Origin: Rhodopila sp. | GTDB lineage: Bacteria > Pseudomonadota > Alphaproteobacteria > Acetobacterales > Acetobacteraceae | DNA length: 37,292 bases | Assembly: GCA_031291715.1 (NCBI GenBank) | Contig: JARLIN010000431.1 | Coordinates: forward strand, 1 to 37,292 | Direction of reading: 5' to 3' | Shown: positions 24,656 through 31,993 of the stretch, piece by piece | Layout of the letters: the number at the start of each line of letters is the position of its first letter | Position numbering within the stretch: position 1 is the first letter of the stretch | The notes under the pieces: generated by a model | Told to the model about the DNA's origin: nothing | Seen by the model: only the letters and a program-made list of their open reading frames with translations | Database searches by the model: none | Program-made: the position numbers and the translations under genes

Positions 24656-26226
24656 GCTCTCTCCGCTTTCTTGATTGTGATGGCTGCTTCCTGGTCACGC
24701 AGAGCCTTGCGATTGATCTTCCCGGCGGGGGTCCGCGGCAGATCGGGAACGAAGGTGACGAGGCGGGGATATTCGTGCTGGCTCAGCCGGTTGCGCACGA
24801 ACGCCTGGATGTCGGCGACCGTGGCGGCGTCGGTCGCATGACCAGGGACCGGCACCACGAAGGCCTTCACCACCAAGCCCCGCAGTGCATCCTGCACCCC
24901 GATGGCCGCGGCCGCCTCAACCGCTGGATGCGCGAGAAGCGCGTCCTCTATCTCGACCGCACTCATGGTCCATCCAGCCGAGATGATCACATCATCGGCG
25001 CGGCCGGCGTGGTAGAAATACCCCTCCGCGTCCATCCGGCCGCGATCCTTGGTCGGGAACCAGGCGGCGTGGCGGCGCACCTTGATCTCCCCCAGTTCGT
25101 CCGGGAGGCACCGGGAGCCGTCCGGTCGCTGCACCTCGACCTCCACGCCCGGGACCGGCCGGCCAAGCGATCCCTCCTTGATCGGGAAGTCCGGGGCGCC
25201 GGGGTAATTGGCCAGGACGACACCGATCTCGGTGGTTCCGTACATGCTGCACAGCGGCGCGCCAAAAGCCGCCTGGATGAACACCAAGGTGTCGTGGTCG
25301 ATCGGTTCGCCGGTGAAAGAAAGCTTCCGCAGCGTCGTCCGGTATTCCCCGACCCGGCCGGTGTTCTTCATCATCCGGTAGTGCGTGGCGGCGGCCGATA
25401 GATTCGTTGAACCGTAATCCCGCAGCGCCTTCAGCAGACGTTCGGCGTCGAACTTGCCGGCATAGGCGCCCGTCTCGATCCCGAGCGCCAACGGCGCCAG
25501 GGTCCCGTGCCACAGGCCATGGCCCCAGGCAGGCGAGGACGGACAAAAGAACCGGTCGCCGGGCCGCAGGCCGGTGCCGTACAGGGCTGCGTTCATCACC
25601 ACCACCACCGCACGGTGCGTGTGCTTGATGGCTTCTGGCATTTCCCGCGTGGTGCCCGAGGTGTACTGGAAGATGGCAAGGTCGCTGGAAGCGGTCTGGG
25701 GTTCGTAACGGTCCGGGAACGCCGCCAGCGCGGCCATGAATGCGTCACTCGCCACGACGATGCGCGGGCCGTCCAACCCTGCCAGGGCAGCCGCCTTCTC
25801 CGGTGTCGTCAACAACAGGGAAGGTGTGCAGTCCTGGGTGCGTAGCCGGACGCCTTCAACACCGAACAAGGTGAACAAAGGTACCGCCACGGCCCCACGC
25901 TTCATCGCCCCGAACAACGCGGCGTAGAAGGGTAGCGAAGGCTCCAGCATGATGGCCACACGATCGCCGGGCTTCATGCCCTCGGCCGCCAGCCAATGCG
26001 CGAACCGGGACGACCAGGCCGCCAGTTCCACGAAGCCGATCGTCTCATCCGGCCCCTCGGCGTGCGCGACGCGCAGCGCGATCCTGCCCTGGGTGGCGTA
26101 ACGATCGACGCATTCATGCCCGATGTTCAGCCGTTCCCGATCGCCGTCGAACAGTTCCCATAAACGCTCGGTCGAAAACAGGCGCTGGGCGTCGGCATAC
26201 GCCGTGTAGTCCGTCAGCTTTGGCAT
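24652..26226 (-). CDS. Acyl-CoA synthetase, AMP-forming
   Basis: This 524-residue adenylate-forming ligase activates a carboxylic acid to its CoA ester. Core motifs are the P-loop FQYTSGTTREMPEAIKHTH (about 186-204), LCSMYGTTEIGVVLANYPG, EGYFYHAGRADDVIISAGW and the catalytic-lysine segment LPRTPAGKINRKALRD near the C-terminus. The P-loop carries Arg-Glu-Met-Pro where the common form has Gly-x-Pro-Lys, a variant seen in some aryl and medium-chain ligases. I chose the ATG at 26226 (MPKLTDYTAYADAQRLF); an ATG/GTG frame to 26256 runs through the ribosome site. The promoter with palindromic operator is at 26258-26318. Cotranscribed with the MaoC gene. Confidence 0.9.
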   Translation of the reverse strand: MPKLTDYTAYADAQRLFSTERLWELFDGDRERLNIGHECVDRYATQGRIALRVAHAEGPDETIGFVELAAWSSRFAHWLAAEGMKPGDRVAIMLEPSLPFYAALFGAMKRGAVAVPLFTLFGVEGVRLRTQDCTPSLLLTTPEKAAALAGLDGPRIVVASDAFMAALAAFPDRYEPQTASSDLAIFQYTSGTTREMPEAIKHTHRAVVVVMNAALYGTGLRPGDRFFCPSSPAWGHGLWHGTLAPLALGIETGAYAGKFDAERLLKALRDYGSTNLSAAATHYRMMKNTGRVGEYRTTLRKLSFTGEPIDHDTLVFIQAAFGAPLCSMYGTTEIGVVLANYPGAPDFPIKEGSLGRPVPGVEVEVQRPDGSRCLPDELGEIKVRRHAAWFPTKDRGRMDAEGYFYHAGRADDVIISAGWTMSAVEIEDALLAHPAVEAAAAIGVQDALRGLVVKAFVVPVPGHATDAATVADIQAFVRNRLSQHEYPRLVTFVPDLPRTPAGKINRKALRDQEAAITIKKAERA

Positions 26227-26257
26227 GCCGCGTACATCTCCCCCCCTCGGGGCCACG

Positions 26258-26318
26258 ACTACAAACCGCCGGCATCATGTTGTCAATATGGTCGTTGTAT
26301 TGTCTATAGACAACGACC
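26258..26318 (-). promoter_or_regulatory. Promoter and palindromic operator of the synthetase-MaoC operon
   Basis: On the minus strand TTGACA (26281-26286) is followed after 17 bases by TGTAGT (26258-26263), a good sigma-70-type promoter. Just upstream is GGTCGTTGT (26290-26298) paired with ACAACGACC (26310-26318), with the perfect palindrome TTGTCTATAGACAA (26300-26313) inside. The symmetric site adjoining -35 is a strong candidate for the IclR protein encoded at 21.2-22.0 kb, which has a similar site over its own start. Confidence 0.65.
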
Positions 26319-26443
26319 AAGCATTTGCTTCGACCGACCGCGGGTTAATCTGGGCAACAGCTTCTCCCTTGCCGTCGCCCCCGGGGGCGTTTCGGCCATG
26401 GCGGCCAGGCAACAGCCTTCGCTGACAAACCTTTCTGAAGTTG

Positions 26444-26639
26444 TATTAGGTCACGTTGACGGCGACTCTTCGCCGCTTCCCTCCGCGTCCCGACCGGGCT
26501 TGATCCGGGCACTCGTTGCACCTCGGTAAGTGGCTATTCATCAATGAATTGATCGGGCACGGATGGCCGGATCAAGTCCGGCCACAACGACGATGGGACA
26601 GCGGGCCGGTGTGTCAGTCTTTGCGTCGACTGGTATTAC
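26444..26639 (+). repeat. Dispersed repeat, copy C
   Basis: This is the same orientation and core (26514-26551) as copy A, with palindromes CCGGGCTTGATCCGGG (26494-26509) and GGCCGGATCAAGTCCGGCC (26565-26583). Its last bases supply the TAA stop of the flavin enzyme gene on the other strand (26636-26638). The bases between the operator (26318) and this copy hold GCGGGTTAATCTGGG and no gene that I can see. Confidence 0.85.
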
Positions 26640-27904
26640 AGCCCCCGGAACCCTGTCGGACGGCCAAAATGCGCCCGCGCCACATAGGTCGCCTGGTTAT
26701 TCTGCAGTGCCGAGACATGCGAGTTGTACATCGCAACGTCCCCGAAATACCGCGCCAGACGGCTGCCCTTCCTGGTCGGCGCTGACAGCGAATTCTGGAA
26801 CAGCAGCTCCACCGCCTGCCGCACCAACCCGCCCGCCTGCTGCACCAGCGCCCACAGCCGCAGATTGTCCTCGACGGTGATCGGCGTGCGGTCGCGCTCC
26901 CACCGTCGGCAGTACTCCATGTATTTCGCTGCCGCCCCGTGCAGGATGGTCTCCGCCGCCTCGGTCATCGACAGCGCGAGGCCGAACGGGCGCTGATAGT
27001 CCGCATGATCCGCCCACAGCAGGCTCGGATCGGCCAGCGAGCGGTTCCGCAGCATCAAGGGCTCGAACTCGTCCAACGCGGCCCAGGCGGCGCCGACCAC
27101 CACCGCGACCAGCGAGCAATGATACGGTCCCATCATGCGGCCGAGATACATCGGATTGCCGTGCAGCCGCGTGCCGGGCGTGCCGTTCTCCATCCCGTCG
27201 GGCCGAGCGCCCAGCCAGTCGAGTTGGATAGCCATGTGCGCCGGGACGAAGGCATCGGTCACCCGCGCGCTCTGGGAGCCGCTGGCGCGCATCCCCAGTG
27301 TGCGGTCGCCACCCCAGTCGTCCAGGATTTCGAAGTCGGCGCGCGGCACCACGACCTGGCGCGCGACCGGCGGGCCGTCGGAAGCCTCCAGCATGGCGCC
27401 GCAGAGCAGGTGCGTCGCGTAGGGAATGCCGGAGCAATAGTTCCACTGCCCGTTCAGGACATAGCCGCCCTCGACGGGTTTCAGCGTGCCCATCGCCGCC
27501 GGGCGGTGCGGCGCGATGAAATGTCCGTCAGGGCCGAAGAGTTCGCGCTGTGCCCGTTCCGGCCAGTGTGACCCGACGACCCACGCGTGGGAGGCGCCCA
27601 GGCACAGGCACCATCCGGCGGCAGGATGACCGCGGGCTATCTCTACGATCACCTTGAAATAGGTTTCGAGGCCGAATTCATAGCCGCCGAACAAGCGGGG
27701 TTGGGTGATCCGGTAGAAGCCGGCGTTCAGGAACGCTGCATGCAGTTCCGGCGAGTAGGCGCCGCGTTCGTCGTTGGCGTCCTGCTGCTCGCGCAAAAGG
27801 CCGCGGAGCGCGATGGCGCGTTCGAACAGGCGTTCGGGAGTCATGTCGGGTTCGGGGACCGGGATCGGGTCCGGCCTGGTTTCGGCCGGCATCGTCAGGT
27901 TCAC
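26636..27904 (-). CDS. Acyl-CoA dehydrogenase-fold flavin enzyme, HsaA/class D monooxygenase-like
   Basis: This 422-residue protein has the acyl-CoA dehydrogenase fold, but its order of segments resembles flavin-dependent monooxygenases of the HsaA/HpaB/DszC group: FYRITQPRLFGGYEFGLETY, VEIARGHPAAGWCLCLGASH, VEGGYVLNGQWNYCSGIPYA, LGMRASGSQSARVTDAFVPA, and a C-terminal FGDVAMYNSHVSALQNNQAT. HsaA-type enzymes use reduced flavin from a separate reductase to hydroxylate phenolic rings; no reductase is seen nearby. The GTG start at 27904 follows GGGAG by eight bases; ATG 27892 is an alternative. Its stop lies within repeat copy C, so the extreme C-terminus may have been reshaped by repeat insertion. 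Confidence 0.82.
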   Translation of the reverse strand: MNLTMPAETRPDPIPVPEPDMTPERLFERAIALRGLLREQQDANDERGAYSPELHAAFLNAGFYRITQPRLFGGYEFGLETYFKVIVEIARGHPAAGWCLCLGASHAWVVGSHWPERAQRELFGPDGHFIAPHRPAAMGTLKPVEGGYVLNGQWNYCSGIPYATHLLCGAMLEASDGPPVARQVVVPRADFEILDDWGGDRTLGMRASGSQSARVTDAFVPAHMAIQLDWLGARPDGMENGTPGTRLHGNPMYLGRMMGPYHCSLVAVVVGAAWAALDEFEPLMLRNRSLADPSLLWADHADYQRPFGLALSMTEAAETILHGAAAKYMEYCRRWERDRTPITVEDNLRLWALVQQAGGLVRQAVELLFQNSLSAPTRKGSRLARYFGDVAMYNSHVSALQNNQATYVARAHFGRPTGFRGL

Positions 27905-28088
27905 GTCGGCGACTCCCAGATGTTCACGGGGGGAGGGCTACTGTGCGGTACGCCCCCGGGCATATCAATCGCCGGGGCGGGTGCGCTGGTGCCATGGGCG
28001 ATTTGGCCGATGGGCTGCGGGAACGGGCGATGCGGGCTTGCATCGTCGTTCCGGTGAACCGACGCGGGTCCACTGGGGCGGGAGCTGC

Positions 28089-28348
28089 GAAAGGCTTTCA
28101 ACACGGAGGAAGAACGAGGGTCACCGAGGGCATGGAGAAAAGGGGACCGCGTCACACGACGAAGCGGAGCAGACCGTCCTTCAGGCGGGGCGCATACACC
28201 GATTCGAGCAGCCCCGGCCCGATCGTCCGGTGGACATCGATCGCCAATCCGATGATCCGTTCCGTCAGGTCGCGATGCCGAGGCCCAGCCGATCTCCGTG
28301 GGCCTTTGTGGCCCTCCGTCATTCTCCGTGTTGATTGTTACCAAAGCC
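28089..28348. repeat. Inverted-repeat arms around a GxxExxY remnant
   Basis: The left arm (28089-28137) carries CAACACGGAGGAAGAACGAG. The right arm (28297-28348), read on the minus strand, carries CAATCAACACGGAGAATGAC. These arms resemble those of the 1567-1918 element in layout. Between them lies the shortened minus-strand gene at 28152-28322. In the rest of the 27905-28543 gap (27905-28088 and 28349-28543) I see no gene. Confidence 0.65.
28152..28322 (-). pseudogene. GxxExxY protein (PD-(D/E)XK superfamily) remnant with internal deletion
   Basis: The 56-residue open frame reads MTEGHKGPRRSAGPRHRDLT, then ERIIGLAIDVHRTIGPGLLE and SVYAPRLKDGLLRFVV. The middle part is the conserved N-terminal helix of GxxExxY proteins (TERIIGLAIDVHR.IGPGLLESVY) with the naming motif G-x-x-E-x-x-Y intact. 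The last residues, LKDGLLRFVV, match the family's C-terminus (LKDGI.R.V). About 65-70 residues between them, including the nuclease core, are missing. The frame is still open, so it may be a clean deletion product rather than random decay. Whether it is translated is unknown. Confidence 0.8.
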
Positions 28349-28543
28349 TTAACCGGTACGACCTATCCGGGGAGGCAGCCGCGATGAAGCGCCTGATGCC
28401 GCCGCTCGTGGCGTCACAGCCCCCTGCCCCAATCCGGCCCATGCCCCAGAATTGCAATACCGGGCACACAGGCCGGTAACACGACTTGACCTTCCCCGCC
28501 GCGAACATCATGTTCCCGCCGAATCCACTGAAAAAGAGACCTG

Positions 28544-28762
28544 ATGTCAAAAGAAGACATGATCGAGTTCAGCGGCACGGTGATGGAGCTTCTGCCCAAC
28601 GCCATGTTCCGCGTGAAATTGGACAACGAGCATTCCATCCTCGCCCACACCAGCGGGAAGATGCGCAAGAACCGCATCCGCGTCCTGGCCGGCGACCGGG
28701 TGAATGTGGAGATGACGCCCTATGACCTGAGCAAGGGCCGAATCACCTTCCGGTTCAAGTAG
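28544..28762 (+). CDS. infA: Translation initiation factor IF-1
   Basis: This 72-residue single OB-fold protein occupies the ribosomal A site during initiation. Sequence and length are those of bacterial IF-1: [20 protein letters not shown] at the start, then [20 protein letters not shown] and the C-terminal [13 protein letters not shown]. The start at 28544 is preceded by AAAAAGAG. It opens the infA-maf-RNase E/G-yacG gene string. Confidence 0.98.
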   Translation: MSKEDMIEFSGTVMELLPNAMFRVKLDNEHSILAHTSGKMRKNRIRVLAGDRVNVEMTPYDLSKGRITFRFK

Positions 28763-28776
28763 CGCGCGAACAGCGG

Positions 28777-29352
28777 GTGAAGCCGCTCCCGCTGGTCCTG
28801 GCCTCCTCCAGCCCGCGACGACTGATGCTGTTGAAGCAGATCGGCATCGTGCCGGATCAGATCGTCTCCCCCGACATCGACGAAACCCCCGCGCGCGACG
28901 AACAGCCGCGCCCGTACGCGATTCGCATGGCTCGCGCCAAGGCGGCCGCCGTCGCGTTCCCAGAACATCTGGTCCTCGCCGCCGACACCGTGGTCGCCGC
29001 CGGCCGGCGCATCCTGCCCAAGGCCGAAAGCGCCGGGGACGTCCGCGCCTGCCTGGCATTGCTGTCGGGTCGCCGCCACCGGGTGATGACCGCCATCGTC
29101 CTGACCGCGCCCGACGGCCGCATCACCGAGCGCCTGGTCGAGAGCGCCGTCACCTTCAACCGCCTGACACCGGACCAGATCGAGCGGTATCTCGCCACCC
29201 AGGAAGGCGAGGGCAAAGCCGGCGGCTATGCCATCAACGGCCGCGCCGCGAGCTTCATCCGCTTCATGTCCGGCAGCCACTCGGCCGTCGTCGGCCTCCC
29301 GCTGTTCGAGACCGCCCAGTTGCTGCGCGGCCACGGCTGGCAGATTCCGTGA
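28777..29352 (+). CDS. maf: Maf family nucleoside triphosphate pyrophosphatase
   Basis: This 191-residue enzyme hydrolyses non-canonical or pyrimidine nucleoside triphosphates to monophosphates. Visible motifs are LVLASSSPRRLMLLKQIG (5-22), the Asp pair in SPDIDETP, LVLAADTVVAAGRRILPKAE with catalytic Asp, and EGKAGGYAINGRAASFI near the C-terminus. Length is normal. The GTG at 28777 begins 14 bases after infA. The stop overlaps the next start (GTGA at 29349-29352). Confidence 0.95.
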   Translation: MKPLPLVLASSSPRRLMLLKQIGIVPDQIVSPDIDETPARDEQPRPYAIRMARAKAAAVAFPEHLVLAADTVVAAGRRILPKAESAGDVRACLALLSGRRHRVMTAIVLTAPDGRITERLVESAVTFNRLTPDQIERYLATQEGEGKAGGYAINGRAASFIRFMSGSHSAVVGLPLFETAQLLRGHGWQIP

Positions 29353-30449
29353 CGGTTTCGATCCGCGTCGCCACCAGCCCCGGCGAGGCGCAGATCGCCG
29401 TCGTCGAAGACAACCGCCTGATTGACTACACCCTGTGGCGCCCAGGCGCGCCCGACGGAGTCGGCGACCTGCACCGCGGTCGGGTGATCGCCCTTGTCCC
29501 CGCCATGGCCGGCGCCTTCGTCGCGCTGGCCGACGCCGAGGGGTTCCTGCCCGACAGCGAGGGCGCCAAGGGTCTGACCGTCGGCACCATCCTGGCCGTC
29601 CGCATCACCCGCGCCGCCCAAGGCACCAAAGGCCCCCGCCTGACCGCCCGGCTCGACGAACCGGCGTCCAGCGGCCCGCCAGCGTTACTGCGCCGCGGCC
29701 CCGACCCCGTCACCCGCCTGGCGGCCCGTTTCCCCGGTGCGCCCATCCTGGTGGACGACGCCGGCGTGGCCGCCGGCCTGCGGCTTGGTGACCGCGTCTC
29801 GGTCGTACCATCGGTCCTCGACGAAGACATCGCCGAGGCGATCGACGCCCTCTCCCGCCCCGTCGTCGAACTGCCAGGCGGTGCGAGCCTGTCGATCTGG
29901 CCCACCCCCGCCCTGGTCGCCATCGACGTGGACGCCGGCGGCACGCTGTCGGGTTCCGGCGGCGCGCGCCAGCGGCATGAGGCACTGAACCGCGCCATCC
30001 TGCCGGCCCTGGCCGAGCAGATCCGGCTGCGGAACCTCTCGGGCGGAATCGTCGTCGATCTGGCGGGCTTGTCGCCGCGCAAACGGGCGGGACTGGCACC
30101 AGATTTGATGGCGGCCCTGGCAAGAGATCCGTTGCATCCCAAATTCCTCGGCTTCACCGCCCTCGGCCTGGCCGAGATCGTCCGGTCGCGGGTCCATCCG
30201 CCGCTGCACGAACTGCTGTCCGGCCCCCTGGCGGCGGGACTGGCGGCCTTACGGGCGGTGATGGGCGAATACAGCCGGGACCTGCGGGCGATGCCGGCGG
30301 TGCGGGCGCACCCCGCGGTGGTCTCGGCGTTACAGGCCGATTCGGCGGCGCTGCCCGATCTCGTGCGGCGTACCGGACGGATGATTACAGTGCGATCGGA
30401 CCCGTCCCTGCCGGCGACGGCCTGGGTGCTGGAGAAGGACCATGGCTAA
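29349..30449 (+). CDS. Ribonuclease E/G family protein, short form
   Basis: This 366-residue protein matches the shortened RNase E/G homologue found after maf in alphaproteobacteria. It has the S1-like N-terminal part (VGDLHRGRVIALVPAMAGAF, then VALADAEGFLPDS) and the nuclease core with the two acidic positions Asp193/Asp195 (LVAIDVDAGGTLSG) and Asp237 (GGIVVDLAGLSPRKR). Full RNase E or G also has a CPxCxG zinc link for tetramer formation, which I do not see, so this is probably not the main RNase E. GTG start at 29349, coupled to maf; the 3' end overlaps yacG by eight bases. Confidence 0.88.
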   Translation: MTVSIRVATSPGEAQIAVVEDNRLIDYTLWRPGAPDGVGDLHRGRVIALVPAMAGAFVALADAEGFLPDSEGAKGLTVGTILAVRITRAAQGTKGPRLTARLDEPASSGPPALLRRGPDPVTRLAARFPGAPILVDDAGVAAGLRLGDRVSVVPSVLDEDIAEAIDALSRPVVELPGGASLSIWPTPALVAIDVDAGGTLSGSGGARQRHEALNRAILPALAEQIRLRNLSGGIVVDLAGLSPRKRAGLAPDLMAALARDPLHPKFLGFTALGLAEIVRSRVHPPLHELLSGPLAAGLAALRAVMGEYSRDLRAMPAVRAHPAVVSALQADSAALPDLVRRTGRMITVRSDPSLPATAWVLEKDHG

Positions 30450-30624
30450 GAACGCGAACACCTGTCCCATTTGCGGCCGGCGCTCATCCGAGACCTATCG
30501 GCCGTTCTGCACACCGCGCTGCCAGGAGGTCGATCTCGGCCGCTGGCTGACCGGCGTTTACCGCATTCCTGGTCCGCCGGCCGAATTGGACGAAGACGCG
30601 CCGCCGTCTTCCGACGCCGTGTGA
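30442..30624 (+). CDS. yacG: DNA gyrase inhibitor YacG, zinc-binding
   Basis: This 60-residue protein has the four Cys zinc ligands of YacG: CPICGRR (CxxC) and PFCTPRCQEVDLGRWL (CxxxC), followed by the acidic C-terminal tail (ELDEDAPPSSDAV). In E. coli YacG binds GyrB and blocks DNA binding by gyrase. The eight-base overlap with the RNase gene indicates coupling. Ends the operon, 88 bases upstream of tRNA-Phe. Confidence 0.96.
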   Translation: MAKNANTCPICGRRSSETYRPFCTPRCQEVDLGRWLTGVYRIPGPPAELDEDAPPSSDAV

Positions 30625-30711
30625 AAAGAGTACCGGAAGCGGCTTGATCACCGCTCGGGGTTGGGTTATGCACCCGCCTCCAACGCGGTCGCCATGTTGC
30701 GGCCGGGCGAT

Positions 30712-30787
30712 GCCCAGGTAGCTCAGTTGGTAGAGCATGCGACTGAAAATCGCAGTGTCGGTGGTTCGATTCCGCCCCTGGGCACCA
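30712..30787 (+). tRNA. tRNA-Phe (GAA), CCA encoded
   Basis: The cloverleaf is complete: acceptor GCCCAGG (30712-30718) with CCTGGGC (30777-30783), D arm GCTC...GAGC, anticodon stem TGCGA/TCGCA with loop CTGAAAA (anticodon GAA), T arm GGTGG-TTCGATT-CCGCC, discriminator A and genomic CCA at 30785-30787. The 3' end is duplicated at 31900-31914. Confidence 0.98.
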
Positions 30788-30789
30788 TT
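30775..30789 (+). repeat. Putative attachment site, tRNA-side copy
   Basis: CCCCTGGGCACCATT is the end of tRNA-Phe plus two flanking bases. The same 15 bases occur at 31900-31914, 1.1 kb away. Such tRNA 3' duplications are the usual scars of integrase-mediated insertion. Between the tRNA and 31129 I see no gene. Confidence 0.55.
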
Positions 30790-31128
30790 CTGGTTTCATT
30801 GGGCTTTTTGGCAGTTTTACTGCTCGAAAATCATTCCTGAAAATCAGCCGGCTTTTGGTCGCGCCCCCGCCAGCGGACCTTTTTCTCCCACGTCGTCACA
30901 CCTGCTCCCGATGCGGCCGTGCCGGCTGCTACAGCACGGCGCCGCTGATGCGAAGCGCATCGCCCTCACGGCGGGAACGACTGCCGAAACCACACGATAC
31001 CTCGATGTGCTCCCTGCCAGGCGCATGGCTCCAATGCTGCACTGCACCATTATCGTGCGGCTCATACGAACCCACCTGTGTCGGCATCGAAGCCGGACAT
31101 CCCGCCCGACAGAAGATGGAGAATTCCG

Positions 31129-31281
31129 ATGAAGAACATGGTCCTTGCCGCTATCGCCGCCCTGAGCCTGGCCGCTGCCGTTGCTCCGGTTGCGAATGCC
31201 GCGGTTTTCCATAACGGCAGCACGGTCGCTGGTGATTCAGTCGCCACGCGGCTGCAGCAGACCGGATCGTATAACCAGTAA
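31129..31281 (+). CDS. Small exported protein of unknown function
   Basis: This 50-residue protein has a clear signal peptide (MKNMVLAAIAALSLAAAVAP, then VANA with cleavage after ANA). The predicted mature part is only about 26 residues and ends in RLQQTGSYNQ. GGAG lies eight bases before the ATG at 31129. I do not recognise the family. A long hairpin follows the stop by 15 bases, so it is a single-gene transcript, and the strong terminator suggests it may be highly expressed. It is too short for most gene finders but is well supported by the ribosome site, signal and terminator together. Confidence 0.72.
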   Translation: MKNMVLAAIAALSLAAAVAPVANAAVFHNGSTVAGDSVATRLQQTGSYNQ

Positions 31282-31295
31282 AGCGGAGCGTCGGC

Positions 31296-31333
31296 CGGCT
31301 GAAGGGCTCTCACAACCGAGAGCCCTTTAGCCG
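31296..31333 (+). terminator. Long hairpin after the small exported gene
   Basis: CGGCT-G-AAGGGCTCTC (31296-31311) pairs with GAGAGCCCTT-T-AGCCG (31318-31333): 16 pairs including one G-T, with a six-base loop. No downstream T-run, but very stable. Confidence 0.7.
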
Positions 31334-31379
31334 GGAAGGCGGCGCCAGCTAACCCCGCTACCCAGACGGACTACACGGA

Positions 31380-31403
31380 GGCCGGGTTGTCCCCGGCCTT
31401 TTT
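31380..31403 (+). terminator. Rho-independent terminator
   Basis: GGCCGGG (31380-31386), loop TTGTC, CCCGGCC (31392-31398), then TTTTT. A classic intrinsic terminator 47 bases after the previous hairpin. Confidence 0.85.
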
Positions 31404-31484
31404 GCTTTTCGGTGGCTACGACAGATGCAGCTCTGCTGCGGGGCCGCAGGCGCGAGCGGCGCCCACAAATAACGAGAAGTTCTG

Positions 31485-31643
31485 ATGCACCGTATCCTCC
31501 TGGCGCTCTTTCTGGGCATCACTGATTTGACGCTGGCTCACCTCGCGTGGGTGTCGATTGCGCGGAGCCAGACTCTGGGTATCTCGGTGCTACTTCTGAC
31601 GATCGTGGCTGCGCTGTGCCATGCCCTGTGGTTTTGGGCGTAA
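31485..31643 (+). CDS. Small membrane protein, hypothetical
   Basis: This 52-residue frame has two hydrophobic stretches, MHRILLALFLGITDLTLAHL and LGISVLLLTIVAALCHALWF, separated by a short polar turn, so a two-helix membrane protein is likely. The upstream GAGAAG is only a fair ribosome site. I recognise no family. It lies in the segment bounded by the tRNA-Phe end duplication. Confidence 0.5.
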   Translation: MHRILLALFLGITDLTLAHLAWVSIARSQTLGISVLLLTIVAALCHALWFWA

Positions 31644-31899
31644 CCCCGCCGATCGACGCGACGCACTGCCCTCTGTTGATGACGGGGCCCATGCAAGATG
31701 TGCGCGGGGTGCATTTTCTGGGGATGGCTGCTCGGCCGGCTGGCCCAGGGGTCACGTGTAAATCACGGCGTCGCGCCCGTTCCCAGATACCCGGCACGGT
31801 GCGGCGCTTCTTCTTGCCAACCTTGTACCGAACGATGAACACGAGGCCCCGGCGACGGTCATTCAAGCACGCCGGCCCCGCTCAAATGCCGCGAGTCGA

Positions 31900-31914
31900 C
31901 CCCTGGGCACCATT
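31900..31914 (+). repeat. Putative attachment site, distal copy
   Basis: CCCCTGGGCACCATT is an exact 15-base copy of the tRNA-Phe end at 30775-30789. The preceding bases CGAGTCGA partly match the tRNA's CGATTCCG, so homology may reach back to the T-loop. In the gene-free stretch 31644-31993 the minus strand near 31770-31866 reads RRGLVFIVRYKVGKKKRRT, which could be a scrap of an integrase arm-binding domain (low confidence). Confidence 0.55.
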
Positions 31915-31993
31915 TCCGCCATCACGATCTCCCGCTAGGCTCCGCCCGAGCGCGTCCGATCGACGAACGGGCCGCCCAACCGGACGGATCGCC

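Noticed and set aside
31547-31993. N-terminal extension of the 2OG oxygenase by 149 codons
   Set aside because: It runs through the attachment-site copy and the small membrane gene in another frame, and shows no domain-like sequence.
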